This document shows positions 18,097 through 27,483 of a stretch of 64,000 nucleotides of DNA, piece by piece (within the stretch, counting starts at the first letter, position 1; the number at the start of each line of letters is the position of its first letter). The position numbers were made by a program, and so were the translations under genes. The notes under the pieces were generated by a model. That model worked only from the letters and a program-made list of their open reading frames with translations. It ran no database searches and was not told where the DNA came from. The stretch spans positions 124,001-188,000 of the forward strand of contig CAVWMF010000009.1 in the NCBI GenBank assembly GCA_963756025.1, in the 5' to 3' direction. This DNA comes from Bog-473 sp963756025. GTDB taxonomy: Bacteria > Actinomycetota > Acidimicrobiia > Acidimicrobiales > RAAP-2.

Positions 18097-19323
18097 GTGA
18101 GCGAGGAGCGACCCGTCGTCGCGTTCGACCACCACTCGTCGGAATTCGCCGCTGATCCGGTCGGTGCCCTCGAAATCCTCCGGGAGACGTGTCCGGTCGC
18201 GTGGTCGGAGTCGTATGGCGGTTTCTGGGTCCTCACACGCTACGCGGATGTGAGCAATGTGCTGGGGGACGCAACGACGTTTTCCTCGCGTCACGATCTC
18301 GAACCGGGAAGCGCGTATCAGGGGGCGTCGATCCCACCGCCACCGATGCGCTTCGTCCCGCTCGAGCTCGACCCCCCAGATTTCCTGCCGTACCGGCGGC
18401 TCTTGAACCCCAGCTTTTCGCCGGCCGCCGTGGCCCGTCAACGACCGTTGGTTGAAAACGTTACGGACCTGTGTCTCGACCAGGTGAAGCGGACGGGCCG
18501 TCTTGACTTCGTGGATGACCTCACGAGTCCGGTGCCCGCCATGGTCACGCTCGATCTTTTGGGACTGCCGATTGAGGATTGGCCCCGGCATGCAGCGGCG
18601 TGGCACGGTTCGGTTGCGCATCCTCCCAACAGCCCGGCGCATGCGGAAGCCGTTACGGCGCAGATGTCCATCCGGGAGGACCTGGCCGTTGAGGTCGAGA
18701 GGCGGCGGGCGCAGCCCGAACGCGTGCGCTCCGGCCTCATCGATGTCTGCGTCGACGCCATGATCGACGGCGCTCCGATCGACCAGAAGACGTTGGTCGA
18801 CATTTTCGTGCTCGTCCTCGCGGGTGGTGTTGACACGACCACCGGTGCCACCGCCGGTGCCCTGGCATATCTGAGCGAGCATCATGATGCGCGGCGGCGT
18901 CTCATTGCCGAGCCTGATCTGATCGGGCCGGCGTGCGAAGAATTTCTTCGTTGGATCACACCGTCGCCGGTGCTCGGTCGTACGGTCAACGTGGCGACGG
19001 AAATCGGAGGGCAGTGCATCGAGCCGGAGGATCGCGTGATGGCGAACCTCTTCGCAGCCAATCGCGATCCGGCGGCATTCGCGTGCCCCGAAGAGGTGGC
19101 GTTCGACCGCCCGAACAATCGCCATGCCGCGTTCGGGTTCGGCATCCACCGCTGTATCGGCGCGAATCTGGCGCGCATGGAGATCCAGGTGATGATCAGC
19201 CGGGTGCTGGCACGCATTCCCGACTACGAGGTCGAGGCCACCGGGGTCGAGCGGTACCATACGGCGGGGATCCAGAACGGGTACATCTCCGTACCGGCGA
19301 CGTTTCCCCCGTTCGACTGCTGA
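18097..19323 (+). CDS. Cytochrome P450 (first)
   Basis: A 408-residue bacterial class I P450. The I-helix oxygen-binding motif is AGGVDTTTGA (about 240-249), a K-helix ExxR occurs in EEFLRW, and the heme loop FGFGIHRCIGANLAR places the axial cysteine at 353. The frame is open from 17893, but GTG 18097 follows GGAGGG at ideal spacing and matches the usual family start. It would hydroxylate a small hydrophobic substrate with electrons from a ferredoxin; no ferredoxin or reductase gene is nearby. Confidence 0.88.
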   Translation: MSEERPVVAFDHHSSEFAADPVGALEILRETCPVAWSESYGGFWVLTRYADVSNVLGDATTFSSRHDLEPGSAYQGASIPPPPMRFVPLELDPPDFLPYRRLLNPSFSPAAVARQRPLVENVTDLCLDQVKRTGRLDFVDDLTSPVPAMVTLDLLGLPIEDWPRHAAAWHGSVAHPPNSPAHAEAVTAQMSIREDLAVEVERRRAQPERVRSGLIDVCVDAMIDGAPIDQKTLVDIFVLVLAGGVDTTTGATAGALAYLSEHHDARRRLIAEPDLIGPACEEFLRWITPSPVLGRTVNVATEIGGQCIEPEDRVMANLFAANRDPAAFACPEEVAFDRPNNRHAAFGFGIHRCIGANLARMEIQVMISRVLARIPDYEVEATGVERYHTAGIQNGYISVPATFPPFDC

Positions 19324-19389
19324 GCCCTGGCTCCACCCTCTTACGCCCGGACTCGACGGGGTGGGAACGGGCGCTCCAGGTCCAGCTGT

Positions 19390-20451
19390 TCATGCCGTGT
19401 CCAACGGGTTGGCAGGTCGGTGGTTTTGGGTCGTGGCCTGCGTGCGTACGAGCGATCCTTCGGTTGGCCCGGGTGGCTTCTCAGGGATATTCGGGAGAGC
19501 GAGACCCCGACGGGCCAACTCCTTTTGCAATCTGTTCATCAGGTTGGCCTTGGTCTCGGGCTGAGGCGTCCAGAGCTGGGCCGGATCGGCCATGAGAGGC
19601 AGGTCGGGCAGCCTGCGTTCCACGGCGAAGTGGGCGCCGTCCGCCGTCGCACTCACCTGTCCGACGAAGGTTCCTCGCCCGGAGAAGCACAGGGATGCGG
19701 GACCCACTGGCGTCCACGGTGCTCCCTTTGGAACGTCGAGGGTGAACCCGTCGTCCACGAGAGCGGGATCCCGCACCCGGAAGGGGAGTGGAAAGCCTTC
19801 GGGATCGCACACGGTCAGATGCCCATTGAGACCTTGTTCGAGGACCTCGTGGGCCCGCGGCCGCCAATCGGTCGGTGTGGGCCAGGCGGAGGGCGGGGTC
19901 GGAGGGCCCGCAGGCGGGGCATCGGATTGTGGGAACGTCGACCCCGCCGGCGCACTCCAGCGCAACGGCTCGGCATCCAGATGGTCGACCCCGGGCCACC
20001 ACGCAATGTGGGAAGGCGTGGTCTGCACAATGATGCGAGCCCAGTACCAGACGGCCTGGCGCACGATCGACCAGGAAATTCCGCCGGAGGTGACAGGCAG
20101 ACGGGCGGCGGTCTCGGCGAGGTAGCGCTCGACATTGGCCTGAATGTCGGCGTCGCGGACCGCTCCGAAGCCGGCAACGGAGACAACCGGTTCGCCGGGG
20201 TTTCCGTTACCTTCGAGGAGGAGACCCACCTTGGGTTTGCGCCGCACCCGATCGGCCTTGGCCGGGTACGCGAGCCCGGTTGCCACGTCAATGGTTCCCC
20301 CGGCGGGTTCGACGAACGCGAACAGCGGCGTGTCGAGGGGGATCCCCTTGGTCGTCACGGATGCGAACTCCGTATAGAGCGATGTGGCTAGGACGTCGGC
20401 GACGTCCTCGGGGAGTTCCGGGAACGCCCGCCGAGCGAGTGACAGCGTCAT
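19390..20451 (-). CDS. Pyridoxamine 5'-phosphate oxidase-like flavin/split-barrel protein
   Basis: A 353-residue protein starting at ATG 20451 after GGGGGA. The N-terminal part (YTEFASVTTKGIPLDTPLFA, then PAKADRVRRKPKVGLLLEG) has the FMN-binding split-barrel pattern of PNPOx-like proteins, including the RRKPKVGLL strand typical of F420- or FMN-dependent members. A second, weaker barrel-like region (residues about 210-300) follows a Pro-rich linker. It is co-directional with the SnoaL-like gene, 15 bases downstream of its stop, so they form one leftward operon. Substrate unknown. Confidence 0.65.
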   Translation of the reverse strand: MTLSLARRAFPELPEDVADVLATSLYTEFASVTTKGIPLDTPLFAFVEPAGGTIDVATGLAYPAKADRVRRKPKVGLLLEGNGNPGEPVVSVAGFGAVRDADIQANVERYLAETAARLPVTSGGISWSIVRQAVWYWARIIVQTTPSHIAWWPGVDHLDAEPLRWSAPAGSTFPQSDAPPAGPPTPPSAWPTPTDWRPRAHEVLEQGLNGHLTVCDPEGFPLPFRVRDPALVDDGFTLDVPKGAPWTPVGPASLCFSGRGTFVGQVSATADGAHFAVERRLPDLPLMADPAQLWTPQPETKANLMNRLQKELARRGLALPNIPEKPPGPTEGSLVRTQATTQNHRPANPLDTA

Positions 20452-20465
20452 GAGATCCCCCCGTC

Positions 20466-20978
20466 TCAGCGGAGGCCGTGGCCGCCGACAGGCCCCTGAC
20501 CCGCAGGGAACGTGCGGAGTTCTGTTGCGTCTCGGTTGGGATGTTCGACCTTGAGAAGCCGGGAAAGGTACATGGATGCGATGCGCCACTCATCTTCCTT
20601 GCGGTACTCCTCGTGGTAGTGCCCGTATCCGGTAAAAGAAGAGAGAGGGTGGCCGACCGGGCGCTCCAGGAGATCGGTCATGGCCCAAACACCGGTTGCC
20701 GTTCGAGGATCGATGAGGGCGATCTCAGGGTTATGCCCGTGATGCACCGACGTCACGTCGCCCAGGATGACCTTTATCCCGCGCACGAAGTCCTCGACTG
20801 ATGCATACCGTGAAATCTCGCCGGGGACCACGCCTTCGAAACCGAACGTGCAGTCTGTCGTGAACACACTCGGCAGGAGTTCCCATTGCTTCGTGTCGAT
20901 GTAACGGAAATACCGTCCCTTGAGTTGCTTGATCTCCTCGATGGCGAGGAGTGTCTCGAGCCCACCAATTTCGGTCAC
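20466..20978 (-). CDS. SnoaL-like (NTF2 fold) protein
   Basis: A 170-residue cone-shaped NTF2-fold protein. It opens IEEIKQLKGRYFRYIDTKQWELLPSVFTTDC in the pattern of SnoaL_4 proteins (helices then VFTTDC) and has the central VHHGHNPEIALID and GHYHEEYRKEDEWRI strands with histidines lining the pocket. Relatives include dehydratases, isomerases and hydratases in catabolic clusters. It is the first gene of a two-gene leftward operon with the PNPOx-like protein. Confidence 0.75.
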   Translation of the reverse strand: MTEIGGLETLLAIEEIKQLKGRYFRYIDTKQWELLPSVFTTDCTFGFEGVVPGEISRYASVEDFVRGIKVILGDVTSVHHGHNPEIALIDPRTATGVWAMTDLLERPVGHPLSSFTGYGHYHEEYRKEDEWRIASMYLSRLLKVEHPNRDATELRTFPAGQGPVGGHGLR

Positions 20979-21469
20979 GCCCCACCTCTCTCGTGCGATG
21001 CCTGCTGTGCATCACAGTATCCGTGGCGTCCGCTCTGGTCCCTGGGTCAATGACCGCACCGGTGGGGAAGGGCACCCGCCCATGTTCTCCCTGGCCATCG
21101 GGCAAATCTCGGCCGGCTCCCCGGCCCCGTGCCGGGGTCGTCGTCTGTATTCCGTGCTCAAATGGGCGGTGGGGCAAGGGAGCCTGGGACGTGGAGCCCG
21201 GCCAGAGGGGCCCCGGATCATGCTGGACACCATTGAGGCACAAGGTGGCGGGCAACGGCGGTGCACCTCATCGGGTTCACCGGGAGTTCACGCGCCCGTC
21301 ACCATTTCGCTTTTTGCCGGCCGGCGTTTATACGCTATGTATCGAGAGTTCGATCGCGACGAATCGCGCCGGAGGAGGCCTGAGGACGTGGAGGTGAGCC
21401 CGGGGGAACGCTGTTGCTTGGGGCGCGGCGGGCGGCCATCGGCGCAGCGGGAAGCCGAGAAGATCGCGG
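20979..21469. other. Gene-free interval with a short palindrome
   Basis: Open frames exist on both strands but none has protein character. GCCGGCCGGC (21316-21325) is a perfect 10-bp palindrome just before an A/T-rich patch (TTTATACGCTATGTAT), which could form a promoter with its operator for the small gene at 21470. The left end must hold the promoter for the leftward SnoaL operon. Confidence 0.35.
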
Positions 21470-21802
21470 ATGTCTAGCCAGAACCCGGGTATCTCTGCCG
21501 CGGGAAGGGCCTTGGGGCGGACGGCACTCAATCCTGCCTCCGGCCCAGCGGCTATCGGGGGAATGCTCCAGGCAGGCGACTTTGAAGACGACTCCCCGGA
21601 GGATCACCCGTGGGAGGTCGATCCTTCGGACGTGCGATCGAGGCTCGCCAAGGCGATCTCGGACATCACGAAGCTCGCCGATGCCTTGGAGGCACTCGCC
21701 GTGCCGGCCACACCCGTGACGGAGGGATCCGACCGAGATGTACCTCTGCCGGCCATCGGCGGGTACCTCTCGGATCGAGTGGATCGTCAAGAGGCGAGCT
21801 GA
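21470..21802 (+). CDS. Small hypothetical protein
   Basis: A 110-residue acidic protein with a helix DVRSRLAKAISDITKLADALEAL (rough positions 50-72) flanked by low-complexity segments. It has gene-like third-position bias but no recognised family. It overlaps nothing and is followed by the aldehyde dehydrogenase remnant on the opposite strand. The start ATG has only a weak ribosome-binding site. Confidence 0.35.
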   Translation: MSSQNPGISAAGRALGRTALNPASGPAAIGGMLQAGDFEDDSPEDHPWEVDPSDVRSRLAKAISDITKLADALEALAVPATPVTEGSDRDVPLPAIGGYLSDRVDRQEAS

Positions 21803-21845
21803 CTCCGGAGTTGGCCTCAGCGCGAGGTGCCGGTTGCCGGTTCCA

Positions 21846-22280
21846 TCAAGGCTCGTCCTCCAGAATCACCGTCTTTGTCTCCAGGTAGTGGAGGAGTCCT
21901 TCGCTCCCGCCCTCACGCCCGATCCCCGATTGCTTGAAACCGCCGGAAGCGATGCCGAGATCGGTCCGGAATGCGTTTTGGCCGACCGTCCCCGAGCGAA
22001 GTTGGCGGGCCACTTCGTACGCCCCGGGGTGCGTCATTCGTGAACACCGAGTTGTTCAGTCCGTACACCGTGTCAGTGGCGATCTCAATGGCGTCGTCTT
22101 CGTTTTCGGCCGGAATCACACGTAGCACCGGCCCGAAGATCTCTTCCTGAGCGATGGTGGACCGGTTGTCGACGTTCCCGAAAACCGTGGGCTCAATGAA
22201 CCAGCCCCGGCTGATTGTGCCCCCGGGTCGTCCCATGCCCGGAACGCCCGCCGGGCACCTCCGGTGATGATTTTGAGGAT
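21846..22280 (-). pseudogene. C-terminal remnant of an aldehyde dehydrogenase gene
   Basis: Reading leftward, pieces of an ALDH C-terminus appear in three frames: ILKIITGG near 22280, then GWFIEPTVFGNVDN and EEIFGPVLRVIP with the family's ExFGPV motif, then (after a shift near 22033) AYEVARQLRSGTVGQN, GGFKQSGIGREGG and the terminal LLHYLETKTV. Together they cover about 150 of the usual 480-500 residues. The NAD-binding domain, the catalytic glutamate and the catalytic cysteine are missing, so it cannot be active. It lies just before the tandem CoA-transferase gene and points away from it. Confidence 0.65.
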
Positions 22281-22439
22281 ATCGTGCCGTTCGACGGAGG
22301 ATCGACAATCGTTCATTCCAGCTCCATCTCAATCGCGACTCTGGACCGGGGGACTGACATAGGTTGCGAGCGTGGAAAAAAGGACGGGTGAGCACTGGGC
22401 GCGCGATCGGAGATCCGCCGTGCTGATGGTGGCATTCGC

Positions 22440-24755
22440 ATGACGGGTCCGATCGCGGGTCTCCGGGTCGTGGATTGTTCGCGTGGCACGGCTGGACCCC
22501 GCCTCACCGGGATGCTGGCCGACTACGGCGCAGATGTCGTCTGGGTCGAACCGCCCGGAGGAGATCCCCTGCGAGGCATGATGCCTGCCGCAGCCGCCGT
22601 CTTCAATAGGGGAAAGCGCAGCATTACCTTCGATCTCAGGGAGACCTCCGAACGTGAGCAATTGCTGCAGCTCGTCGGCAGGGCCGATGTCTTCGTCGAG
22701 AGCTGGCGTCCCGGCGTCGCCCATCGCCTCGGGCTTGATGTTGCGACGTTGCGTGAGGTGAATTCCGGCCTGGTGTACTGCTCCATCTCGGGATTCGGCC
22801 AGCATGGGGCGCACGCTGACACTCCAGGCTTTGAAGCGTTGGTGCATGCCATCGCCGGTACCATGGCCGAGCAGGCCGGGTTGCGGGAGGGCCCGATCTA
22901 CCAGGGACTGCCGTTCGCAGCGATCGGTGCCGCGTACCTCGGGACCATCGGCGTGCTCGCTGCTCTTTACCGGCGCGCCTCGGACGAGAAAGGCAGACAC
23001 GTTGAGACATCCCTCTTCGACGGGGCATTGGCCTATCGTTCCGGGAGTCTTGGCGAAAATGATCGATCGGTCGCTGCCATGACGGCGAGTGGCATGGAAC
23101 GTGCGCCGACAACGGAAGGGACGCGGATCGTGACCCGATCGTTCGTGTGCTCGGATGGCGAATACGTGGGCATCCACACCGCGGCAGTCGGGGCCTTCGG
23201 TCGGCTCATGAAGGTCCTCGGCCTAGAGGACCGGGTCCCGCCAAGTGCGTCCGGACTGGATCTCGGTGTCCCTCTCGAGCCGGATCAGGTGGATATCCTC
23301 ACCGACGAGATTCCCCGTCTCATCGCCTCGCAACCGCGCCAGTACTGGGTCGAGCGGCTCATGGCGGCCGATGTGTGTGTCGTCGAACACCTTCATCCGA
23401 CCGAGGCGTATGACACCCCGCAGGTCCAACACAACGCAATGGTCCTGCAGCTCCACGACCCGGTGCTCGGACCGGTTAGCCAGATTGCCCCAGCGGCAAA
23501 ATTCAGTTCGAGTTCCCAGACCCCCGTCACGCCCGCTCCGTGCATCGGAGAGCACAACGAGGAGGTGCTTTCGCAGCATGCAGGGTGGCAGGAGCGCAGA
23601 GATCCCGTGTCGCAATCCCACCAGCCCCGGGCCTTGCTCGAGGGGGTCCGGATCCTCGACGTCGGAGCGTATTTCGCAGGCCCCTACTCATCACGACTGC
23701 TGGCCGACCTCGGGGCCGATGTGATCAAACTGGAGCCGGTGCTCGGTGATCCAATGAGAGGATTCGGCACCACGTTCAATGTGGCCCAAGCCGGCAAGCG
23801 CGCCATGGCCTGCGACCTGAAGGATCCCGCACTCACGCCCGCCCTGGCCCGGCTGATCGAATGGGCCGACGTGGTGCATCACAATCTGCGCCCGGGTGCG
23901 GCCGAAAGACTTGGGCTCGATTATGCGACGGTCGGCCGACTCAACCCCCGGGTGGTGTATCTCTATGCGCCGGGCTGGGGGGCACAGGGCCCGTTTGCCA
24001 TGCGCCAGAGTTTCGCCCCCATGCTTTCAGGCTATGCGGGGGTGACCTACGAAGTCGCCGGGAAGTTCAATGTCCCCATGCCCCCCGTTGCCCACGAGGA
24101 CCCGGGCAATGGCTTGCTGGGAGCGGTTGCCGTGCTCATGGCGCTCCTGCAACGGCAGAGGACGGGAGAGGGCTGCTACGTGGAGAATCCGCAATTGAAC
24201 GCGACGCTCGCCCATACGGCCCACATCGTGCGGAGTGAGAGCGGCGAAGTGGTCGGCGCCGAGTGGCTGGACCCGTTGCAGCTCGGGATCGGCATCTTCG
24301 ATCGCCTTTACGGGACTGCCGACGGATGGGTCTGCATCACCGTGCCCGATCTTCCTCTGCGGGTGGCACTCTGCGAGTTGCTCGAGGTGCCTATGACCGA
24401 CAATGCGGACATGATGGCGAATGCGTTGACCAACGCATTCGCTTCTCGCGAGACATCGTTCCTCCTGCGTGAGCTCACTGCGGCCGGAGTGGCGGTGGTC
24501 GAGCCGGTCGGCCACTCCATTCATGCGCTTCTGAACGATCCGGAGCAACGACGCGCCGGTCGGGTCGTCGAGTACGAGAGTGCCGAGCTCGGCAAGGTGC
24601 GGGAGGTCGGCCGGCTCGTGCGGATCAGCGACGCTTTCGAGCCGGCCCATGCCCCAGCGCCGGAGCTCGGCCAGCACACGGACGAGATCCTGTCGTGGCT
24701 CGGTTACGGCGAAGCTGAGATTGCTGCGCTCCGGGCCAGGCGCGTCGTGCGATGA
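22440..24755 (+). CDS. Tandem CaiB/BaiF (family III) CoA-transferase fusion
   Basis: A 771-residue chain with two complete CaiB/BaiF domains, about 1-390 and 397-771. Each starts with the family signature (GLRVVDCSRGTAGP; GVRILDVGAYFAGP) followed by ADYGADVVWVEPPGGDP or its counterpart. Family III enzymes move CoA between acids through an active-site aspartate. Aligned to the usual DxxxG position, the second domain has it (HEDPGNGLLG) but the first has Ala (FAAIGAAYLG). Domains normally work as an interlocked dimer, so the fusion may act as its own pseudo-dimer with one active half. No overlap with the next gene. Confidence 0.85.
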   Translation: MTGPIAGLRVVDCSRGTAGPRLTGMLADYGADVVWVEPPGGDPLRGMMPAAAAVFNRGKRSITFDLRETSEREQLLQLVGRADVFVESWRPGVAHRLGLDVATLREVNSGLVYCSISGFGQHGAHADTPGFEALVHAIAGTMAEQAGLREGPIYQGLPFAAIGAAYLGTIGVLAALYRRASDEKGRHVETSLFDGALAYRSGSLGENDRSVAAMTASGMERAPTTEGTRIVTRSFVCSDGEYVGIHTAAVGAFGRLMKVLGLEDRVPPSASGLDLGVPLEPDQVDILTDEIPRLIASQPRQYWVERLMAADVCVVEHLHPTEAYDTPQVQHNAMVLQLHDPVLGPVSQIAPAAKFSSSSQTPVTPAPCIGEHNEEVLSQHAGWQERRDPVSQSHQPRALLEGVRILDVGAYFAGPYSSRLLADLGADVIKLEPVLGDPMRGFGTTFNVAQAGKRAMACDLKDPALTPALARLIEWADVVHHNLRPGAAERLGLDYATVGRLNPRVVYLYAPGWGAQGPFAMRQSFAPMLSGYAGVTYEVAGKFNVPMPPVAHEDPGNGLLGAVAVLMALLQRQRTGEGCYVENPQLNATLAHTAHIVRSESGEVVGAEWLDPLQLGIGIFDRLYGTADGWVCITVPDLPLRVALCELLEVPMTDNADMMANALTNAFASRETSFLLRELTAAGVAVVEPVGHSIHALLNDPEQRRAGRVVEYESAELGKVREVGRLVRISDAFEPAHAPAPELGQHTDEILSWLGYGEAEIAALRARRVVR

Positions 24756-24779
24756 CAGGGCGCAATTGGACGAGAATGA

Positions 24780-25415
24780 CTAGAAGACAGGAAAGACCCC
24801 GTCGATGCTGCGTTCGCGACGGGCGAGCGCACGCAGTACCGCGAGATTCCCGTGACGCCGACGGGCGACGTCGGTGAGACAGGGGATGACCAGGTCGTAT
24901 GCCTCGACGGGTAGTTCGGGCATCGGGACGGAGATGCTTGCGGCCAGGTCGTCGGCATGGGCGAGAAGTTCGACCAGACGGGTGATGAGAAACCCGTCCA
25001 AGGTCATATCGAACTTGCCGAGGACCAGCACTCTGCGGCCCTCGGCCTGTTCGGCGAGCAACACGGAGAGGCCGGCCACTGCCGAGGCCGCGTCGGCGGC
25101 CACGCCGGGGGCGCCCCGCAGCGAACTCGTGTGCGCCCTCTCGCGGACGTCCTCGTGGCCCTCATGGTCGAGGTCGAGCGTCTGCCCGGAGTAGTAGCGG
25201 GAGGGTTCGAGCGTCCGGGTGCCGGGTGGCTCCTCCTGCTCGAGGCACGAGACCAGCATCTCGATGCCCGAACCCACGAGATGGGCGGCGATGGCGCCGA
25301 CGGTCATGCCGCGGGACTTCCCCGGATCATCCCACTCGAGTGCCACCTCGGGGAGCGCGACGAGCTCTGCCGCCACCGTTGCTGCGTCGAGATATGCCGT
25401 GCGGGTCTTGTTCAT
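24780..25415 (-). CDS. DinB/maleylpyruvate isomerase-like (mycothiol-dependent type) protein
   Basis: A 211-residue four-helix-bundle protein. Possible metal ligands of the MDMPI/DinB-like fold are visible: His 45 in AIAAHLVGS, and the ExxxH pair Glu 149 and His 153 in LVELLAHADDLA. Members use mycothiol or bacillithiol in isomerisation, conjugation or detoxification. The C-terminus ends with a helix rich in arginine. Its ATG overlaps the stop of the DsbA-like gene upstream (ATGA), so the two are translationally coupled. The thiol partner suggests an actinobacterium. Confidence 0.7.
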   Translation of the reverse strand: MNKTRTAYLDAATVAAELVALPEVALEWDDPGKSRGMTVGAIAAHLVGSGIEMLVSCLEQEEPPGTRTLEPSRYYSGQTLDLDHEGHEDVRERAHTSSLRGAPGVAADAASAVAGLSVLLAEQAEGRRVLVLGKFDMTLDGFLITRLVELLAHADDLAASISVPMPELPVEAYDLVIPCLTDVARRRHGNLAVLRALARRERSIDGVFPVF

Positions 25416-26068
25416 CCTTCAGCAGCCGCCTTTCGAGCAGCGCGACGCATCTGCCCGAGACGGAGTCCTTCGAGTTCGGGCAGTTCGGATCGGACACGTT
25501 TGAGTTCGTAGACGTTCGGATTCCTGATGATCCACGTGACGTGTTCCCACAGCTCGCGTGACCCGCTGTCGTTCGGCACCTGGGCGATGACGGGCCCGAA
25601 AATGGCCGGGCCGTCCTCGTCGTCGAGCACAATGGTGGGAACGCCGAAGCCGCGGTCGGAGATCGCTTTGTGTTCGGCCAGCAGGCGTGTCGCTGTGCCC
25701 TCGTCGGACAGGGCCCGGGCCGCGTAGGCCGGGTCCACTCCCGCATCAGTGAGCGCTCCTTCGATCGTTTCGAGGGAGCGCAGCTGCTCGTCCCGGTGGT
25801 GCATCCGGCCGGCGACCTCGGCATAGTAGCGACCGGCGGCGACCTCTCCGAGCTCCTCCCGCACGAGGATGGCCACGCGCATGGAGGGCACCGATCGAAG
25901 CTGCTGCGTGAGATCCACCTCACCGCCGGGTGCGTTCTGGATCTCGAGGGAGAAGAACCGCCAGGAGAGCTCCACGACGTCGAGTCCTTCGAGCCGGCGG
26001 GCCCAACGAGCCGTCTGAAAGCACCACGGACAGTAGGGGTCGACGTACAACCATGCACGATCTGTCAC
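25412..26068 (-). CDS. DsbA/FrnE-family thioredoxin-fold protein
   Basis: A 218-residue protein starting at GTG 26068, chosen because the first beta strand (WLYVDPYCPWCFQT) begins there; the frame is open upstream to 26185. The redox motif CPWC is at residues 13-16, and the cis-proline loop is in RGFGVPTIVLDD. The helical insertion of the DsbA fold follows. Such proteins in actinobacteria include mycothiol-dependent nitroreductase-like and 2-hydroxychromene isomerase-like members, and coupling to the MDMPI-like gene (4-bp overlap) suggests a joint thiol-dependent reaction. There is no signal peptide, so it is cytoplasmic. Confidence 0.75.
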   Translation of the reverse strand: MTDRAWLYVDPYCPWCFQTARWARRLEGLDVVELSWRFFSLEIQNAPGGEVDLTQQLRSVPSMRVAILVREELGEVAAGRYYAEVAGRMHHRDEQLRSLETIEGALTDAGVDPAYAARALSDEGTATRLLAEHKAISDRGFGVPTIVLDDEDGPAIFGPVIAQVPNDSGSRELWEHVTWIIRNPNVYELKRVRSELPELEGLRLGQMRRAARKAAAEG

Positions 26069-26250
26069 GGATGAAGGATAGCGAGGTCTGGTCGTCACCG
26101 GGGAGGAGAACCACCGCCGATCGAGAGTAGGACGGTCGTGGTGTGCCGTATCCGGGATGGAAATTGGATTCGGGTGATCGCGCATATCCTTGCTGCCACG
26201 GCGCCAGCATTTGTGGCCGCTCGCGGTGGCGCCAACGTGGGAGGAACCAG

Positions 26251-27459
26251 ATGTCGTCTGAGGTCGGCAAGGCAGGGATCGAATACACCGATTTATTCAT
26301 CGAAATGGCCGTCGATCCGGCTGCACCGTGGCCGCGGTACCAGAAGCTCATCGAGAAGGGCGTCGTCGATGCCGGCGACGGCAAGGTGCTCTTGGCGAGC
26401 CGAGAGGCGGTCGAGACCGCCTGCCGGAATCCGCGGGTCTTCGCCATCGATGAGGCCGGACTGTTCATGGGAAACGTGCGGTCGTTCAAACCTCAGGGTA
26501 TCGACCCGCCATTGCAGACGAAATACCGGAAGATCCTCGACCCGCTCTTTTCCCCGAAGAGGATGGATCTTCTCGAAGCCGACGTCGCCGCCCGCGTGAA
26601 CAGCTTCATCGACGGATTCATCGATCGGGGCGAGTGCAACTTCACGGAAGAGTTCGCCATCCCTTTCCCCTCCTCGGTCTTTCTCGGGCTGATGGGCCTG
26701 CCTTACGCTGACCTCGATCTCCTCCTGCGCTTCAAGGACGACATCATTCGTCCGGGCATCACACGGGGAAAGCTTCTCGAAGATGCGCAGCAACGCCTCC
26801 AGTTCCAGTTGAACACCGGGCAGGAGATCTACGCGTACTACGACGCCCTCCTGGACGAGCGCCAAAAGTCACCCCGGGGCGACATCCTCACGCACCTCCT
26901 CCACGCCGAGATCGATGGGGACCGGCTGACGCGGGAGGACATTCTCGACGTCTGCTTTCACTTCCTGCTGGCCGGCCTCGACACCGTGACTGACAACCTC
27001 ACCTGCTTCTTTGCTTTTTTGGTCCAGCACCCGGCGTACCGGCGTCAATTGGTCGAAGATCCCTCGATCATCCCCTCTGCCGTGGAGGAGCTCCTGCGAT
27101 GGGAGTCCGTCGTGCCAGCCGGGAGGCGGAGGGCCAAGGAGGACACCGAACTTCTCGGATGTCCCATTAAGGCCGGCACCGCCGTGAGTCTGGGCTGGGC
27201 TCCCTCCAACTTCGACCCCGCCCAGTTCCGGGATCCGCTCGAGGTGCAGTTCGACCGGCAGCCCAATCGACATTTTGCCTTTGGGGCCGGAGTGCACCGT
27301 TGCCTCGGTTCGCACCTTGCGCGGCGGGAGTTGCGGGTGACCCTCCGAGAATGGCACCGCCGCATACCCGAGTATTCGTTGAAGCCCGGCTCGAGATTGG
27401 AGTACCAATCCCTCATGCGTTCTGTCGAGAACCTGATGTTGGTATGGCCGACCACGTGA
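26251..27459 (+). CDS. Cytochrome P450 (second)
   Basis: A 402-residue P450. I-helix AGLDTVTDN (about 241-249), K-helix EELLRW and the heme loop FAFGAGVHRCLGSHLARREL with axial Cys 351. An upstream in-frame ATG at 26143 exists, but ATG 26251 follows GGGAGG at proper spacing. It lies 24 bases before the CoA-transferase at 27484, so oxidation and CoA transfer are probably co-expressed. No redox partner gene is adjacent. Confidence 0.88.
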   Translation: MSSEVGKAGIEYTDLFIEMAVDPAAPWPRYQKLIEKGVVDAGDGKVLLASREAVETACRNPRVFAIDEAGLFMGNVRSFKPQGIDPPLQTKYRKILDPLFSPKRMDLLEADVAARVNSFIDGFIDRGECNFTEEFAIPFPSSVFLGLMGLPYADLDLLLRFKDDIIRPGITRGKLLEDAQQRLQFQLNTGQEIYAYYDALLDERQKSPRGDILTHLLHAEIDGDRLTREDILDVCFHFLLAGLDTVTDNLTCFFAFLVQHPAYRRQLVEDPSIIPSAVEELLRWESVVPAGRRRAKEDTELLGCPIKAGTAVSLGWAPSNFDPAQFRDPLEVQFDRQPNRHFAFGAGVHRCLGSHLARRELRVTLREWHRRIPEYSLKPGSRLEYQSLMRSVENLMLVWPTT

Positions 27460-27483
27460 CCCGTCCGGCGAGAAAGGGCTGAA

